64,000 nucleotides of DNA from Tropicimonas sp. IMCC34011 (GCF_003390865.1 NZ_QMEJ01000001.1:1240001-1304000), one strand, 5' to 3'. Counted from the first letter of the stretch, positions 8,307-18,219 are shown. Program-made: numbers and translations. The notes: a model not told the origin generated them from the letters alone.

Positions 8307-10126
8307 TCGACTTCGGGACATGGAAAAAAGCCTGGGCGTTGCTCGACTCGCGCGAGCGGCGCAATGCGTGGATCGTTCTGGGTATAGTGATCGTCGGGGC
8401 AATGTCTTCTGCTCTGATGGTGGGCTCAGTGCTGCCATTCTTGTCGGTTCTGGCCGACCCGGAGCTCATCAAGACCGTTCCCGCCCTGGCTTGGGCTTAC
8501 GATACGTTCGGCTTCGAAAGTGACTACGGCTTTCTCACCGGGCTGGGTCTGGCCGCGCTCGCGGTGATCGTGCTCACCAGCGCGATGCAGGTGTTCAAGA
8601 CCTGGGCCGTCGCACGTTTTGCCACGATGCGGATGCATTCCATCAGCCACCGGCTGATGAGGGCTTACATGCGGCAACCATACGAGTTCTTTCTCAATCG
8701 GCACACGGGCGAGATGGGCACGCGAATCCTTGCGGAAACCCAACAGCTCGTCATGCAATTTCTCCGCCCCGCCGCGGAGGCGGTAGCTGCGCTGTTGACG
8801 ATCGTTGCCATCGTCAGCCTGCTGCTCTGGATGGAGCCAGTGGTGGCGATGATCGCTTTTGCGCTGCTCGGCGGGAGCTACGGGGGAATCTATGCGCTCA
8901 GCCGAAGAATCTTGAAGAAGCTGGGGGAAGTGCGCGTCGAAACCAACACGGCGCGCTTCCGGATTGCAACTGAGGCTCTCGGCGGCATCAAGGATATCAA
9001 GCTGCTTGGTCGCGAAAGCTCTTACTCCGCGCGTTACGGTCGGCCTTCGCACCGAATGGCGCGAACGATGGCCACGACGCAGGTGATATCTCAGGTTCCA
9101 AAGTTCATGCTTGATGCTGTCGCATTCGGCGGCATCATCTTGCTATGCCTCTTTCTGATGAATGCCGAAGGTCTGGCCTCGGGCACTACTCTAGGCGGCA
9201 TTCTTCCGACCCTGGGGCTGTTTGCCGTGGCCGGGCAGCGGCTGATGCCTGAGTTGTCAAAACTCTATCAATCGCTTGCCCATATACAGGCATCATCGGC
9301 GGCAGTAGATATCATTTATGACGATTTGATTGTGCATGCGGGGTCCGGGAAGCTGCCGGATACCATGCCGCCGGCCCTCGGGCTGACGGAGCAACTGGTG
9401 CTCGAGGATGTTACCTATCACTACCCGAATGCCGCCCATGCCGGCGTGAAAGAGGTGTCGCTCACGATCAACGCGGGCGAGAAAATCGGCATCGTCGGCA
9501 GCACCGGCGCGGGCAAGACAACCCTGGCCGACATCATTCTTGGGCTTCTTGCGCCAAGCACCGGGCGGCTCTTCGCCGACGGTGTGGAGATAACCGTTGC
9601 CAATCTTCGCGCCTGGCAGCAAAGCGTCGGCTATGTCCCACAGGACATATTCCTGACTGCTGCCAGTGTCACAGAGAACATTGCACTTGGCATACCCCTC
9701 CATGAGATCGACCAGCAGGCCATCGAACGTGCTGCGCAGATCGCGCAGATCGACGGGTTCATCCGTAACGAACTGCCAAAGGGGTACGCCACCCAGATCG
9801 GCGAGCGTGGCGTCCGCCTGTCGGGTGGGCAACGCCAGCGGATCGGCGTTGCAAGGGCGCTCTATCACGATGCTGACCTGATTGTCTTTGACGAGGCGAC
9901 CAGCGCGCTCGACAATTTGACCGAGCGCGAAGTTATGGCCGCGATTGAGGCGCTGCCCGATGAAAAAACGGTACTAATGATCGCGCACCGCCTGAGCACG
10001 GTCGAACGCTGTGATCGCATAGTGATGTTGGAAGCTGGGTGCTTAATTGCATACGACACTTGGGACGTCTTGCTGCGAGACAACTCCCACTTCAGGCGCC
10101 TAGCACAAGGTGAACAATGCACTTAG
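8303..10126 (+). CDS. ABC transporter, fused permease-ATPase (PglK-like flippase)
   Basis: 607 residues. An N-terminal exporter-type membrane domain (segments from about residues 20 to 320) is followed by an ATPase domain with Walker [13 protein letters not shown] near residue 398, signature [10 protein letters not shown] near 506, Walker [13 protein letters not shown] near 528 and the switch His in IAHRLST. Fused half-transporters of this type in polysaccharide loci flip lipid-linked oligosaccharides or lipids across the inner membrane. It overlaps the dehydrogenase by ATGA. A second possible flippase (Wzx) at 31995 is frameshifted, which makes this ABC protein the only intact flippase candidate here. 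Confidence 0.88.
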   Translation: MIDFGTWKKAWALLDSRERRNAWIVLGIVIVGAMSSALMVGSVLPFLSVLADPELIKTVPALAWAYDTFGFESDYGFLTGLGLAALAVIVLTSAMQVFKTWAVARFATMRMHSISHRLMRAYMRQPYEFFLNRHTGEMGTRILAETQQLVMQFLRPAAEAVAALLTIVAIVSLLLWMEPVVAMIAFALLGGSYGGIYALSRRILKKLGEVRVETNTARFRIATEALGGIKDIKLLGRESSYSARYGRPSHRMARTMATTQVISQVPKFMLDAVAFGGIILLCLFLMNAEGLASGTTLGGILPTLGLFAVAGQRLMPELSKLYQSLAHIQASSAAVDIIYDDLIVHAGSGKLPDTMPPALGLTEQLVLEDVTYHYPNAAHAGVKEVSLTINAGEKIGIVGSTGAGKTTLADIILGLLAPSTGRLFADGVEITVANLRAWQQSVGYVPQDIFLTAASVTENIALGIPLHEIDQQAIERAAQIAQIDGFIRNELPKGYATQIGERGVRLSGGQRQRIGVARALYHDADLIVFDEATSALDNLTEREVMAAIEALPDEKTVLMIAHRLSTVERCDRIVMLEAGCLIAYDTWDVLLRDNSHFRRLAQGEQCT

Positions 10127-10172
10127 ATGACGACCAACATGCAAGAGACCGACCAAGAAACGGAAAAACGAA

Positions 10173-10982
10173 ATGTACAGCTTGGCAAAGCGCGTTAGAA
10201 GAAAGTACCTGCAACACCTCAATGAGGATAAATATGCAGCCTGGATGTCACGAAACAAATCAAAGACAAGTGATCTTTCCATTACGTTTGAGCCGACCAA
10301 AGGCTTTCTTCTAAAAGAAGAGGGAATATCCCTTAGAGTGCCAAGAAGATCCAGGCTTCACTACTATGAAAACGGACTAAAAAATAGACTGCGCTCCTTA
10401 AAAAAGGAATACCTTGGAGAAACTCACATAGAGTTCGCGCCAGACGACATCATCATCGATTGCGGCTCGAACATTGGTGAATTTGTTTGCGCGTTGAATT
10501 TGAATTCTTCACAAAATATATTTGCCTTTGAACCAGACCCAACTGAACACGCGGCGTTGACAGAAAATGTTGGCGACTTCGCAACATCATTAAACATGGC
10601 TTTATGGCACTCGGATGAGAATCTAGAAATTTTTCTCGCCAATGAGACTGGAGACAGCGGGGTCTATAAGACAATAAATAGCGAGGAAACAGCACTGGTA
10701 AAGGCTGTTAGGCTCGATAGTTTCGTCTCCAGCGTGGCGCCAAGCGGCACCATCCGATTATTGAAACTTGAAGCCGAGGGCGCCGAACCAGAAGTTCTTG
10801 AAGGCTCAAATGGCATCATGGACCGCATTCACTTCATCTCTGTTGATGCAGGACCGGAACGGGGCGAGGAAAAAAAGTCGACATTAGTTCCGGTTCTCGA
10901 CATCCTCAGCAACCATGGGTTCAAAATGATAGACTTTAACCCGAACAGAATGACATGCGTTTTCGTCAACACGCGATTCTAA
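10173..10982 (+). CDS. FkbM-family methyltransferase
   Basis: 269 residues. The SAM-binding motif DDIIIDCGSNIGEFV lies near residues 90-104, followed by FAFEPDPTEHAALTENV, the acidic motif II region typical of FkbM. A VRLDSF segment and RLLKLEAEGAEPEVLEG follow in the expected order. FkbM enzymes O-methylate sugars or other small molecules; in this setting a capping or decorating O-methyl group on the polysaccharide is likely. The gene is visibly more A/T-rich than its left neighbours, suggesting separate acquisition. Confidence 0.85.
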   Translation: MYSLAKRVRRKYLQHLNEDKYAAWMSRNKSKTSDLSITFEPTKGFLLKEEGISLRVPRRSRLHYYENGLKNRLRSLKKEYLGETHIEFAPDDIIIDCGSNIGEFVCALNLNSSQNIFAFEPDPTEHAALTENVGDFATSLNMALWHSDENLEIFLANETGDSGVYKTINSEETALVKAVRLDSFVSSVAPSGTIRLLKLEAEGAEPEVLEGSNGIMDRIHFISVDAGPERGEEKKSTLVPVLDILSNHGFKMIDFNPNRMTCVFVNTRF

Positions 10983-11037
10983 CTCCCAAGCCGAAGAAGA
11001 CAGCATTGACAATGCCGAACAAGAGCAGTCAAACTTG

Positions 11038-11877
11038 ATGAAATCCGAAAGAATTGTCTACACCTGCGTTGTTGGTGGATATGATAAACTATTTCGACCT
11101 TTGGCTGCTGATACAGAGACACGCTATATTGCACTAACAGACGATCCGAACTTGCGCGCGCCGGGGTGGGAAGTGCAAGTTATCGATCTTGATTTGGAAC
11201 TGTCAAAATCTATGCAGAACAGGCACTGCAAGTGTTTCCCCTGGAAATACCTGCCGCTGGCCAGAACAAGCATCTACGTCGACGGAAACGTTAGAATTCT
11301 CTCAAACCTCTCAAGGCTGTTTGATTGCGCGGATGATGGATACGATATAGTGCTTTTTAGGCATCCCAAACGCAACTTCGTAGCCGAAGAAGTCGCTGAA
11401 TGTATTGCTAGAAAAAAGGTTCAATCCCGTGAGATAATTGAGACAGAATACTCAAAACTGCTCGAGGATGGATTTGTGGATATAGGTCACCTGACAGAAA
11501 ACGGCGTTATTGTAAGGTCTCACCAAAGTATGGAGCTGCAAAATGCCATGGAGCATTGGTGGCAGTTCATCCAAAAATTTAGCGGGCGGGATCAAATTTC
11601 GCTTCACCACTGCCTGCATAAAGCTTCAGTGCGCAAACTAATTCTGCCTATGAACTTTAGAGAACCGAACCCCTACTTCGATCTCTACCCTCACTTTGGG
11701 GCACTTGCAACATGGGTGGACTCGCTTAATGCTTACAACTCCGCACGGAAATCTGAAGGCCTCGCTTTGAATATAAAGTATCGTGCCATCCGAAGAATAA
11801 CGCGGAGATTTAAAAGTGCTTCATCATTACCAACGCTTCGCGCCATGCGAAATACAGGAAGCCGCAGCAATGAGTAA
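11038..11877 (+). CDS. DUF616-type glycosyltransferase-like protein
   Basis: 279 residues from ATG 11038. The N-terminus reads IVYTCVVGGYDKL, then YIALTDDP, NRHCKCFPWKYLP and SIYVDGNVRI, the run of motifs of the DUF616 (TOD1/MUCI70-like) family, which has a GT-A-like fold with a DxN/DxD-type metal site. Probably a sugar transferase acting on the polysaccharide; donor unknown. Like the FkbM gene before it, it is A/T-rich for this window. The decayed IS5 copy follows directly. Confidence 0.75.
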   Translation: MKSERIVYTCVVGGYDKLFRPLAADTETRYIALTDDPNLRAPGWEVQVIDLDLELSKSMQNRHCKCFPWKYLPLARTSIYVDGNVRILSNLSRLFDCADDGYDIVLFRHPKRNFVAEEVAECIARKKVQSREIIETEYSKLLEDGFVDIGHLTENGVIVRSHQSMELQNAMEHWWQFIQKFSGRDQISLHHCLHKASVRKLILPMNFREPNPYFDLYPHFGALATWVDSLNAYNSARKSEGLALNIKYRAIRRITRRFKSASSLPTLRAMRNTGSRSNE

Positions 11878-11906
11878 GAAACTGAGAACGGCCGTAAACA
11901 CTCAGA

Positions 11907-12952
11907 CTTTGTTGCGCAAATCAGCGTTCGGGCTGAAGGTCCCCTCTCCCGTTGTGCTTCAGGCGATAGCCTCGATCTCGGCTCTGCCGAGGGCGTAGAA
12001 GCGGTTCATGATGGCGATGCGGATCTAAATTTCTGCGGCCTGGCGGTCGGGATCTCATGACATGATCCGCTAACCGAAAAGCTTCAGGCAGTTCATTCGC
12101 GCCACGACCTGACTTCGGACATGGTAGCCCGCCCACATCTTTCAGAGGGCCCTTCCGAGGTGCCGTGCTGCGCGCAGGATCTCGTTTCGCGCAATTGCGG
12201 CGGGACAGTCTTCTTTCCAGGCACGGCCATTCCGGCGAATGGGTATGATGGCATCAGTGCCTCGCTCGATGATGGCAGTGTGGCATCGCCGCGTGTCATA
12301 GGCACCATCCGCGGTGACGGTGGTGATCTATTTACCCTCGGGAATTTGCGGCGGCAGGTCCGGCAACAGAGGGCTGTCCCCCTGAAGGCTCGAGGTGAAC
12401 TCGACTGCGCGTGTGTCGCCGGTCTCTGTGTCCATGGCGATGTGGACCTTGCGCCATTGCCTGCAGCGCGACGACCCATGCTTGCTGGCCAGCCATTCGC
12501 CATTGCCGCGAAACTTGATGCCTGTGCTGTCGACAAGCAGGTTCAAGGGCTTGCCCGAACGGCGATACGGGACCTGCACCCCGATCCGGGCCTGCCGTCT
12601 GCACAGCGTCGAGTAGTCCAGCATCGGCCAGTCGAGCCCAGCCATCCGGATCAGGCTCTCGACCAGCCCAACCGTTTGCCGAAGCGGAAGGCCGAAGAGC
12701 ACTTTCAGCGTAAGGCAGCCCTGGACCGCCGTATCCGAGAACGTCTCGGGCCGTCCCCGCTTGCCCGCCTTTCCGGCGTGCCAGACCGTGTTGGGATCAA
12801 ACCAAACCGGGAGCGAACCCCGCTGGCGCATCGCGGCGTTGTAGTCGGACCAGTTCGTTGTGCGATAGCCGGTGGGAAAGGGCTTCGGCATAGCGCCGAT
12901 CTAACGCACTGGATTCCTCGTGTGAATCCTCATCACCGCTTTGTGCAAAAAG
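11907..12952. mobile_element. Degraded IS5-family insertion sequence
   Basis: The ends are imperfect inverted repeats: left CTTTGTTGCGCAAATCAGCG from about 11907, and right (read inverted from about 12952) CTTTTTGCACAAAGCGG. Between them lies one transposase frame on the minus strand with several stops. End positions are approximate; no clear target duplication was seen. Confidence 0.7.
11959..12891 (-). pseudogene. IS5-family transposase with multiple nonsense codons
   Basis: The frame from ATG 12891 to the final stop at 11959 is 311 codons with no net frameshift, the usual IS5-family length. Recognisable parts are RGSLPVWFDPNTVWHAG, the DDE Asp in NLLVDSTGIK, TVTADGAYDTRRCHTAI, and the end IRIAIMNRFYALGRAEIEAIA. 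At least five internal stops interrupt it, after EGK (12328), after GRAL, after KLFG, after IMS and after AAEI. Several look like C-to-T changes (CGA to TGA, CAG to TAG, TGG to TGA). It cannot be active. Confidence 0.88.
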
Positions 12953-13083
12953 CTCCGTACTACCTTCCGGGATGTGGCAACTATTCTATTAAATATGCCG
13001 TTGAGCAGATTGCCAGTGGCGGATAAGGAGATTTTTGAGGTGACAGGATCGATGATAACGCTCTTAACGCTTGCCGCAAAAAC

Positions 13084-13890
13084 ATGAAGGTCGCGATTTG
13101 CTTCTTTGGCATCACACGTTCACTCGCGCGCACTATAGGGTCGATAGAACAGAACATTCTGGAGCCTGCGCGCGCGGTAGGGGAGGTGCGGACCTTCGCC
13201 CATTTCTTTCGGCAGGTTGAGATAAACAATCCCCGCTCTGGGGAAAAAGGTCAGCTCCCGCAAAATGAACATACCTTACTCGCAGCCGACTCGCTGGAGC
13301 TTGAAGAGCCGGATGTCGTTATCGACCCAGCCCTTTTCTTGCGAATTAAAAAATTTGGAGATGAGTATATAGATGAGTTTCGTTCAATTCGCAACCTTCT
13401 ACATCAACTTTATTCCCTCAAGCAAGTGTCCAGCGCTGCTCTGTCCTGGGGCGCAGATATTTACGTTTTTGCACGACCTGATATTATTTATCATGACAGC
13501 TTTGATCGGGTTCTATATAAAGCTACGAATGCTCCTGACAACACGATTTTTATCCCTAACTGGGCAAATTGGGGCCCTGGATACAATGATCGATTCTGCG
13601 TATGTGTTGGTGAAAGAGCAGTTCGCGCTTATACTGAGCGGATACTACAGGTTGAAAGATTCTGTGCTGATAAGGGAAAATTACATGCGGAGAAGTTAGT
13701 CAAATATGCAGTTGACCGCAGCGGGGCACGGGTAAAGCACTTCACGGTTCGGGGAAGTCGTGTCCGATCCACCGGAGAAGTCGTGAATGAAAATTTTCAA
13801 GACTTCCGATTTGTACGCCTCAAGCAAAAACTCACGGCTCCAAACCGATTTTTGTCGAGATGCTCAAACAGATTTAGAGGAGGGCATTGA
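13084..13890 (+). CDS. Polysaccharide-locus protein of unknown function
   Basis: 268 residues, not assigned with confidence. It starts MKVAICFFGITRSLARTIGS, a style seen in uncharacterised capsule or O-antigen locus proteins thought to act on sugars. Other features are VFARPDIIYHDSF near residue 145 (a DxD-like aspartate arrangement) and NWANWGPGYNDRFCVC. No signal peptide or membrane segment was seen. It sits between the IS5 fossil and two GT4 genes and is A/T-rich. A glycosyltransferase-like role is a guess. Confidence 0.55.
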   Translation: MKVAICFFGITRSLARTIGSIEQNILEPARAVGEVRTFAHFFRQVEINNPRSGEKGQLPQNEHTLLAADSLELEEPDVVIDPALFLRIKKFGDEYIDEFRSIRNLLHQLYSLKQVSSAALSWGADIYVFARPDIIYHDSFDRVLYKATNAPDNTIFIPNWANWGPGYNDRFCVCVGERAVRAYTERILQVERFCADKGKLHAEKLVKYAVDRSGARVKHFTVRGSRVRSTGEVVNENFQDFRFVRLKQKLTAPNRFLSRCSNRFRGGH

Positions 13891-13925
13891 GGTGTTAGTT
13901 TCCATGATGGCAGGGATGCGATAGC

Positions 13926-15014
13926 GTGCATATAGCTTTTCTCCAAGTAGGGCCGGGCATCGGCCCGATAACTAACAATAACTTCCGGTTTTCCCAGGAG
14001 CTTATAAAGCTTGGCCATAAGGTTGACCTCGTCGGCACCAACGTTGCGGCTTCCACCTATGAAAAAGCGCCTGAAACGATCAGGATTATCTCACTGCAAA
14101 GCAACTCGAATCTTGCCACAATCAGGGGGTTGTCGGCATATCTCAAGAAGGAAAATCCGGATTATCTGCTTCCATCTGGCGCGGTGATGCACGTGGTCTC
14201 TGCGATTGCAAAGATGTTATCACGAAGCTCTGTCAAAATTTACACGCGAACACATATCGAAACATCTTTGTATCTAAAAGAACGCGGCTTTCTGAACAGA
14301 CAGCTTCTTCGCTTCTTGCTTTGGGCTTTTAGAAATGTTGCTGATGGTCATATTGCTGCATCTCGTGGAGCTGCTGATGATCTTGCGCGAGTCATTGGTG
14401 TGCCACAAGAGAAAATAGACGTCCTCTACAACCCATCGATTGACGATGACATCATCGCGATGTCACATGAAAATGTTTCGCACCCGTGGATCATGGATCG
14501 GAGCGCCCCTGTAATCGTATGTGTCGCTAGACTGGTAGAACAAAAAGGCATCGATACGCTCGTTTCAGCGATGGCGCTTGTCAATAAAAGACGCAAGGTC
14601 AGACTCATCATTCTAGGCGAGGGAGATTTGCGGGGTAAATTCGAGCGTCAAGCATCAGATCTTAGAGTTGATGATCTAGTTGACTTTCATGGTCATTTAG
14701 ATAACCCCTTTAAATTCATGCGCAAGGCAGACCTTTTTGTTCTTTCCTCGAATTATGAGGGATTTGCAAATGTTGTTGCAGAGGCGCTTGCTTGCGGATG
14801 TCCCGTGGTGAGTACAGATGCCCCGAGTGGACCGCGCGAGATCCTGTCTGATGGGGATTTCGGCACCATCGTCCCGGTCAGGCAGCCAGTCGAACTGAGC
14901 AAGGCGATTTTGGCATCTTTGGAGACGTCCCATGACATGGGCCGATTAACTTCGCGTGGGATGCGGTTTCACGTAAGAAACATTACTGCGGACCTGGTGA
15001 AGCTGCTCAAGTGA
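13926..15014 (+). CDS. Glycosyltransferase family 4
   Basis: 362 residues from GTG 13926, with AGGGA about ten bases upstream. The N-terminus has HIAFLQVGPGIGPITNNNFR, a nucleotide-fold start. The C-terminal domain carries VCVARLVEQKGIDTL, ADLFVLSSNYEGFANVVAEA and CPVVSTDAPSGPREIL, the GT4 donor-binding region with the conserved Glu pair. It transfers a sugar during repeat-unit assembly. It ends in a GTGA overlap with a second GT4 gene that has nearly the same C-terminal motifs, so the two are related tandem genes. It is clearly more A/T-rich than that neighbour. Confidence 0.87.
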   Translation: MHIAFLQVGPGIGPITNNNFRFSQELIKLGHKVDLVGTNVAASTYEKAPETIRIISLQSNSNLATIRGLSAYLKKENPDYLLPSGAVMHVVSAIAKMLSRSSVKIYTRTHIETSLYLKERGFLNRQLLRFLLWAFRNVADGHIAASRGAADDLARVIGVPQEKIDVLYNPSIDDDIIAMSHENVSHPWIMDRSAPVIVCVARLVEQKGIDTLVSAMALVNKRRKVRLIILGEGDLRGKFERQASDLRVDDLVDFHGHLDNPFKFMRKADLFVLSSNYEGFANVVAEALACGCPVVSTDAPSGPREILSDGDFGTIVPVRQPVELSKAILASLETSHDMGRLTSRGMRFHVRNITADLVKLLK

Positions 15015-16123
15015 AAAAGCTGCATCATCCCGCCAAGATTTCCGTCCTCCTCCCCGACCTACGTGGCGGCGGGGCAGAGCGTGTTAACCTTGACCTTGCC
15101 CATGAATTCGTCCGTGCCGGCCACGAAGTGGAGTTTGTTCTTCGCCAAGCACGCGGGGAGCTGCTTAATGAGGCGCGAGCAAATCACTGCATACACGATC
15201 TAAATGTGCCCCGTGTTCGACAGTTACTCCCCAAGCTGGTCTCCTACCTACGCACGCACAAACCAGATGCTCTGCTTGCCGCGATGTGGCCGCTGACCGT
15301 GATTGCCCCCATCGCACAGCGCCTATCTGGGCACCACTGCAAGGTGCTGGTGTCTGAGCACAACATCTTGTCTGCGCAATACCGTAATTGGGGCCGGGGC
15401 CACCGAGCCGCAATGCGGGCGTCAATGGCCGTGGGCTATCGGTTCGCGGACCGCCGCGTGGGCGTCTCCTCGGGCGTAGTCTCCGATATTGCCGCGCTGT
15501 CGGGGCTGAGCCGGGCTGCGTTCGATGTGATTTACAACCCGGTACCACCGCGATCCGAGCCGTCAAGCCTGACAATGCGTAATGCGGAAGCCCTCTGGTC
15601 GTGCGTCAAGGGCGCGCGCATCGTCACCGTGGGCACCATGAAGCCCATGAAGAATCATCCGCTGCTGATGCGCGCCTTCGCGCGGCTCGACCGGCCCGAC
15701 GCGCGGTTGATGTTCGTCGGGGACGGGGCGGCGCGCGACGCGCTCGTGTCGCTCGCCCGGGAGCTGGGCGTCGCCGACCGGGTGATCCTTGCGGGGTTTC
15801 ACCCCGACCCGACTCCGTTTTACAAGACTGCCGATCTGTTCGTTCTGTCCTCCGACTACGAAGGATTCGGCAATGTCATCGTTGAGGCGCTGATTTGCGG
15901 CACCCCTGTCGTTTCGACCGATTGCCCCTCTGGGCCAAGAGAAATCCTTGAAGGAGGCCGCTACGGTCAACTGGTTCCTGTAAATGATGCCGCGTCAATG
16001 GCACTGGCGATATCGGATGCGCTGATCGCACCTGCCAACCGGGATTCGTTGATTCGAAGAGCAGCAGATTTCACACCTGCAATCGCAGCACAACGATATC
16101 TGGAATTATTGGAACTGATATGA
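15011..16123 (+). CDS. Glycosyltransferase family 4
   Basis: 370 residues from GTG 15011, translationally coupled to the previous GT4 gene (GTGA). The N-terminus ISVLLPDLRGGGAERVNLDLA is the common glycine-rich acceptor-domain start. The C-terminal domain has VTVGTMKPMKNHPLLMRAF, ADLFVLSSDYEGFGNVIVEA and TPVVSTDCPSGPREIL. Those blocks match the preceding gene almost word for word, indicating paralogy. Base composition is GC-rich, unlike the preceding gene. Linkage specificity is unknown. Confidence 0.88.
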   Translation: MKKLHHPAKISVLLPDLRGGGAERVNLDLAHEFVRAGHEVEFVLRQARGELLNEARANHCIHDLNVPRVRQLLPKLVSYLRTHKPDALLAAMWPLTVIAPIAQRLSGHHCKVLVSEHNILSAQYRNWGRGHRAAMRASMAVGYRFADRRVGVSSGVVSDIAALSGLSRAAFDVIYNPVPPRSEPSSLTMRNAEALWSCVKGARIVTVGTMKPMKNHPLLMRAFARLDRPDARLMFVGDGAARDALVSLARELGVADRVILAGFHPDPTPFYKTADLFVLSSDYEGFGNVIVEALICGTPVVSTDCPSGPREILEGGRYGQLVPVNDAASMALAISDALIAPANRDSLIRRAADFTPAIAAQRYLELLELI

Positions 16124-16348
16124 TCCGAATATCTATATGCGGCGCTCTCATCCGCAGAGAGCCGATGGCAAAGGTTCTTGCGAAATCCGAGGTAGCATGG
16201 CCCGAAGCGGTCTGTACATTTCTTATACCGGGCTCGCGGCACCGGACCTGACCATGCCCTATGTTCCGGATGCCGGCATCGTCATCGAACTGCAGAACGG
16301 GCAGGATAGACTGCCCCGGGATGTCCGCTCCGAAGGGGAGGCCAGCTA
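16124..16348. other. Gap with a doubtful 50-residue open frame
   Basis: Between the two glycosyltransferase genes, an open frame from ATG 16197 to the stop at 16347-16349 could encode about 50 residues (starting MARSGLYISYTGLAAPD). No family is recognised and no strong ribosome site precedes it. It may be the tail of a lost gene. Its stop overlaps the next start (TAGTGA), which is the only sign of coupling. Confidence 0.25.
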
Positions 16349-17566
16349 GTGAACGATGGGCATGCTTCCTCGGTTTTCGTGAGCAACAACGGCTTGCGGG
16401 ATCACATAGGGCAGGCTCAGGTCCTGCCCTATCTCTCGGGCCTTGCCGCACGCGGGCACAGCATGTCCGTTTTGAGCGTCGAGCAGACCGCCGACCGAGG
16501 CATGGCCGGTTTGGACATCGGCACCCTGAACTGCCACCAGATGCAACGTCGGACCGGCTACGGGCGGCTTGCCGACAGGCTGCTGGTCGCACCGAGACTG
16601 GCCAGGCGGCTTGATGGACTGGTCCGCGAAGTGCGACCCGACATCCTGCACTGCCGCAGCTACATGCCTTTGTCCAGTGCCTTGAATACCGCCGGGAGGC
16701 ATGGGGCGAAACTGATCTTCGACATGCGGGGCTTCTGGATCGATGAACGCATCGAAGGCGGCATGTGGGACCCGAAGGGTCTGACGGGCCGATTGCTGAT
16801 CCGCCACTTCCGCGCCTTGGAGGACCGCGCCTATGCCGAAGCCGCGGCCATCGTCGTTCTGACCCATGACGCGAAAAGAGTGGTGGAGGCACAGCCCGCT
16901 TACCGGGGTGCTCCGATCTCCGTCATTCCCTGCAGTGTCGACCAGGAGCGCTTTGGGGTGCATCCGGCCCTGCGTGCCGCCACACGCACCGAGCTTGGAC
17001 TGTCTACCGACACGCCCGTGATCCTATATCTCGGCTCTGCCAGCCCTCTCTACCGCATGCATCTGCTGTATCGCTTCTTTGATGCGGTCCGGGCTAGATC
17101 CCCCGAAGTCCGGCTGATGCTGGTGGGGAACCACGATGCCCAGGAACATGCCAAGGCGGCGGCAAGGCACGGCGTGACGCTGGCCCCCGGGTCGTTGATC
17201 TGCCGCCGCGTGGCCCATCACGAGGTGCCCGCCATGCTCAACGCCGCCGACCTCGGCATATCCTTCAGGATCCAGTCCCCCTCCAGCCTCGGCGTTTCGG
17301 CCACCAAGGTCGGCGAGTACCTCGCTTGCGGACTGCCCGTGGCGTCCAGCACCGGCATCGGCGATATCCGGAGGATCATCGCCGAAGGCGAGAACGGGAT
17401 GATCCTGGCCGATGACAGCGATGCGGAAATTGACCGGTGCGCGGCACGGTTCCTGTCGGGGTTTTCCCTCGATCGCCCTGGCATCAAGGCCAGGTCCGGC
17501 GATTACTTTTCGATGGACACCGCTGTCGGCACTTACGACATGCTCTATCGGGACCTGGCGCGATGA
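16349..17566 (+). CDS. Glycosyltransferase (GT4-like)
   Basis: 405 residues from GTG 16349, with GGGGAGG about ten bases upstream. The N-terminal part has SNNGLRDHIGQAQVLPYLS and LIFDMRGFWIDERIEGG; the C-terminal part has VILYLGSASPLYRMHLLYRF and VGEYLACGLPVASSTGIGDI, a GT4-type donor domain. It overlaps the HAD gene by ATGA and so begins a coupled run of HAD, UbiA-like, ATP-grasp and deacetylase genes. Its sugar and acceptor are unknown. Confidence 0.8.
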   Translation: MNDGHASSVFVSNNGLRDHIGQAQVLPYLSGLAARGHSMSVLSVEQTADRGMAGLDIGTLNCHQMQRRTGYGRLADRLLVAPRLARRLDGLVREVRPDILHCRSYMPLSSALNTAGRHGAKLIFDMRGFWIDERIEGGMWDPKGLTGRLLIRHFRALEDRAYAEAAAIVVLTHDAKRVVEAQPAYRGAPISVIPCSVDQERFGVHPALRAATRTELGLSTDTPVILYLGSASPLYRMHLLYRFFDAVRARSPEVRLMLVGNHDAQEHAKAAARHGVTLAPGSLICRRVAHHEVPAMLNAADLGISFRIQSPSSLGVSATKVGEYLACGLPVASSTGIGDIRRIIAEGENGMILADDSDAEIDRCAARFLSGFSLDRPGIKARSGDYFSMDTAVGTYDMLYRDLAR

Positions 17567-18219
17567 CACGCATCGTCATCGTCGATGTCTGCGGTACGCT
17601 CTACGACGAAAACACCACCGCCGGATTCGTGCGCTTCGTGGCCGGTGCGGGCCTTCTGCGCCGGCCTCGGCTCTTCCGGCTGCTGGAACGGTTGCGTCGC
17701 GGCCCAGCCCGGAAAGTCGTCACGGCTCTTGGCGGGATGATCGGGCGAGATCTGTTCCGCACGGGCTATATCCGCTGCCTGGCAGGCATCACGCGAAGCG
17801 ACCTCGAAGCCCGGGCCACGGCCTATGCCGAGGCCCTGGATGCCGGCAAGAAGATAGCCGTCGCGCACGAACGGCTCGCGCACTTCGAAGCCGATGGGTG
17901 GCGACCGGTCATGGTCTCCAACAGCCTCGATGTCGTCATCGCCGCGATCGCGGACAGAAAGGGTTGTGACTGGCTGGCCTCCACGCTCGACTGGCGCGGC
18001 GATGTCTGCGCCGGGATTCTGGCCCGTGACCTGAAAGGCCGGAAACTGGCGGCCTTCGAAGAGATTTTCGGTGCCTTGCCGGCCGACCGGTTGTCCGTCA
18101 TGACGGACAACCGGAGCGATGCGGATGTCATGAACGCCGCGAGCGTCGCGGTCCTAGTGGCCAAGGGCCATCCAAAACCATGGATGAGACAGCATGTCGG
18201 CGAACAACTTCGTCACTGA
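17563..18219 (+). CDS. HAD-superfamily hydrolase with altered catalytic motif
   Basis: 218 residues from ATG 17563 (ATGA overlap with the glycosyltransferase). Motif I reads VDVCGTLYDENTT near residues 7-19: the nucleophile Asp8 is present, but the +2 acid of DxDGT is Cys10. Motif II VMVSNSLD, a Lys in DLKGRKLAAFEE and motif IV TDNRSDADVMNAA follow. Without the +2 Asp, ordinary phosphatase chemistry should be weakened. The gene overlaps a UbiA-like membrane protein by 26 bases. Some prenyltransferases of the UbiA type carry a fused or adjacent HAD domain that removes phosphate from their product, and the pair here may be a split version. Confidence 0.8.
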   Translation: MTRIVIVDVCGTLYDENTTAGFVRFVAGAGLLRRPRLFRLLERLRRGPARKVVTALGGMIGRDLFRTGYIRCLAGITRSDLEARATAYAEALDAGKKIAVAHERLAHFEADGWRPVMVSNSLDVVIAAIADRKGCDWLASTLDWRGDVCAGILARDLKGRKLAAFEEIFGALPADRLSVMTDNRSDADVMNAASVAVLVAKGHPKPWMRQHVGEQLRH

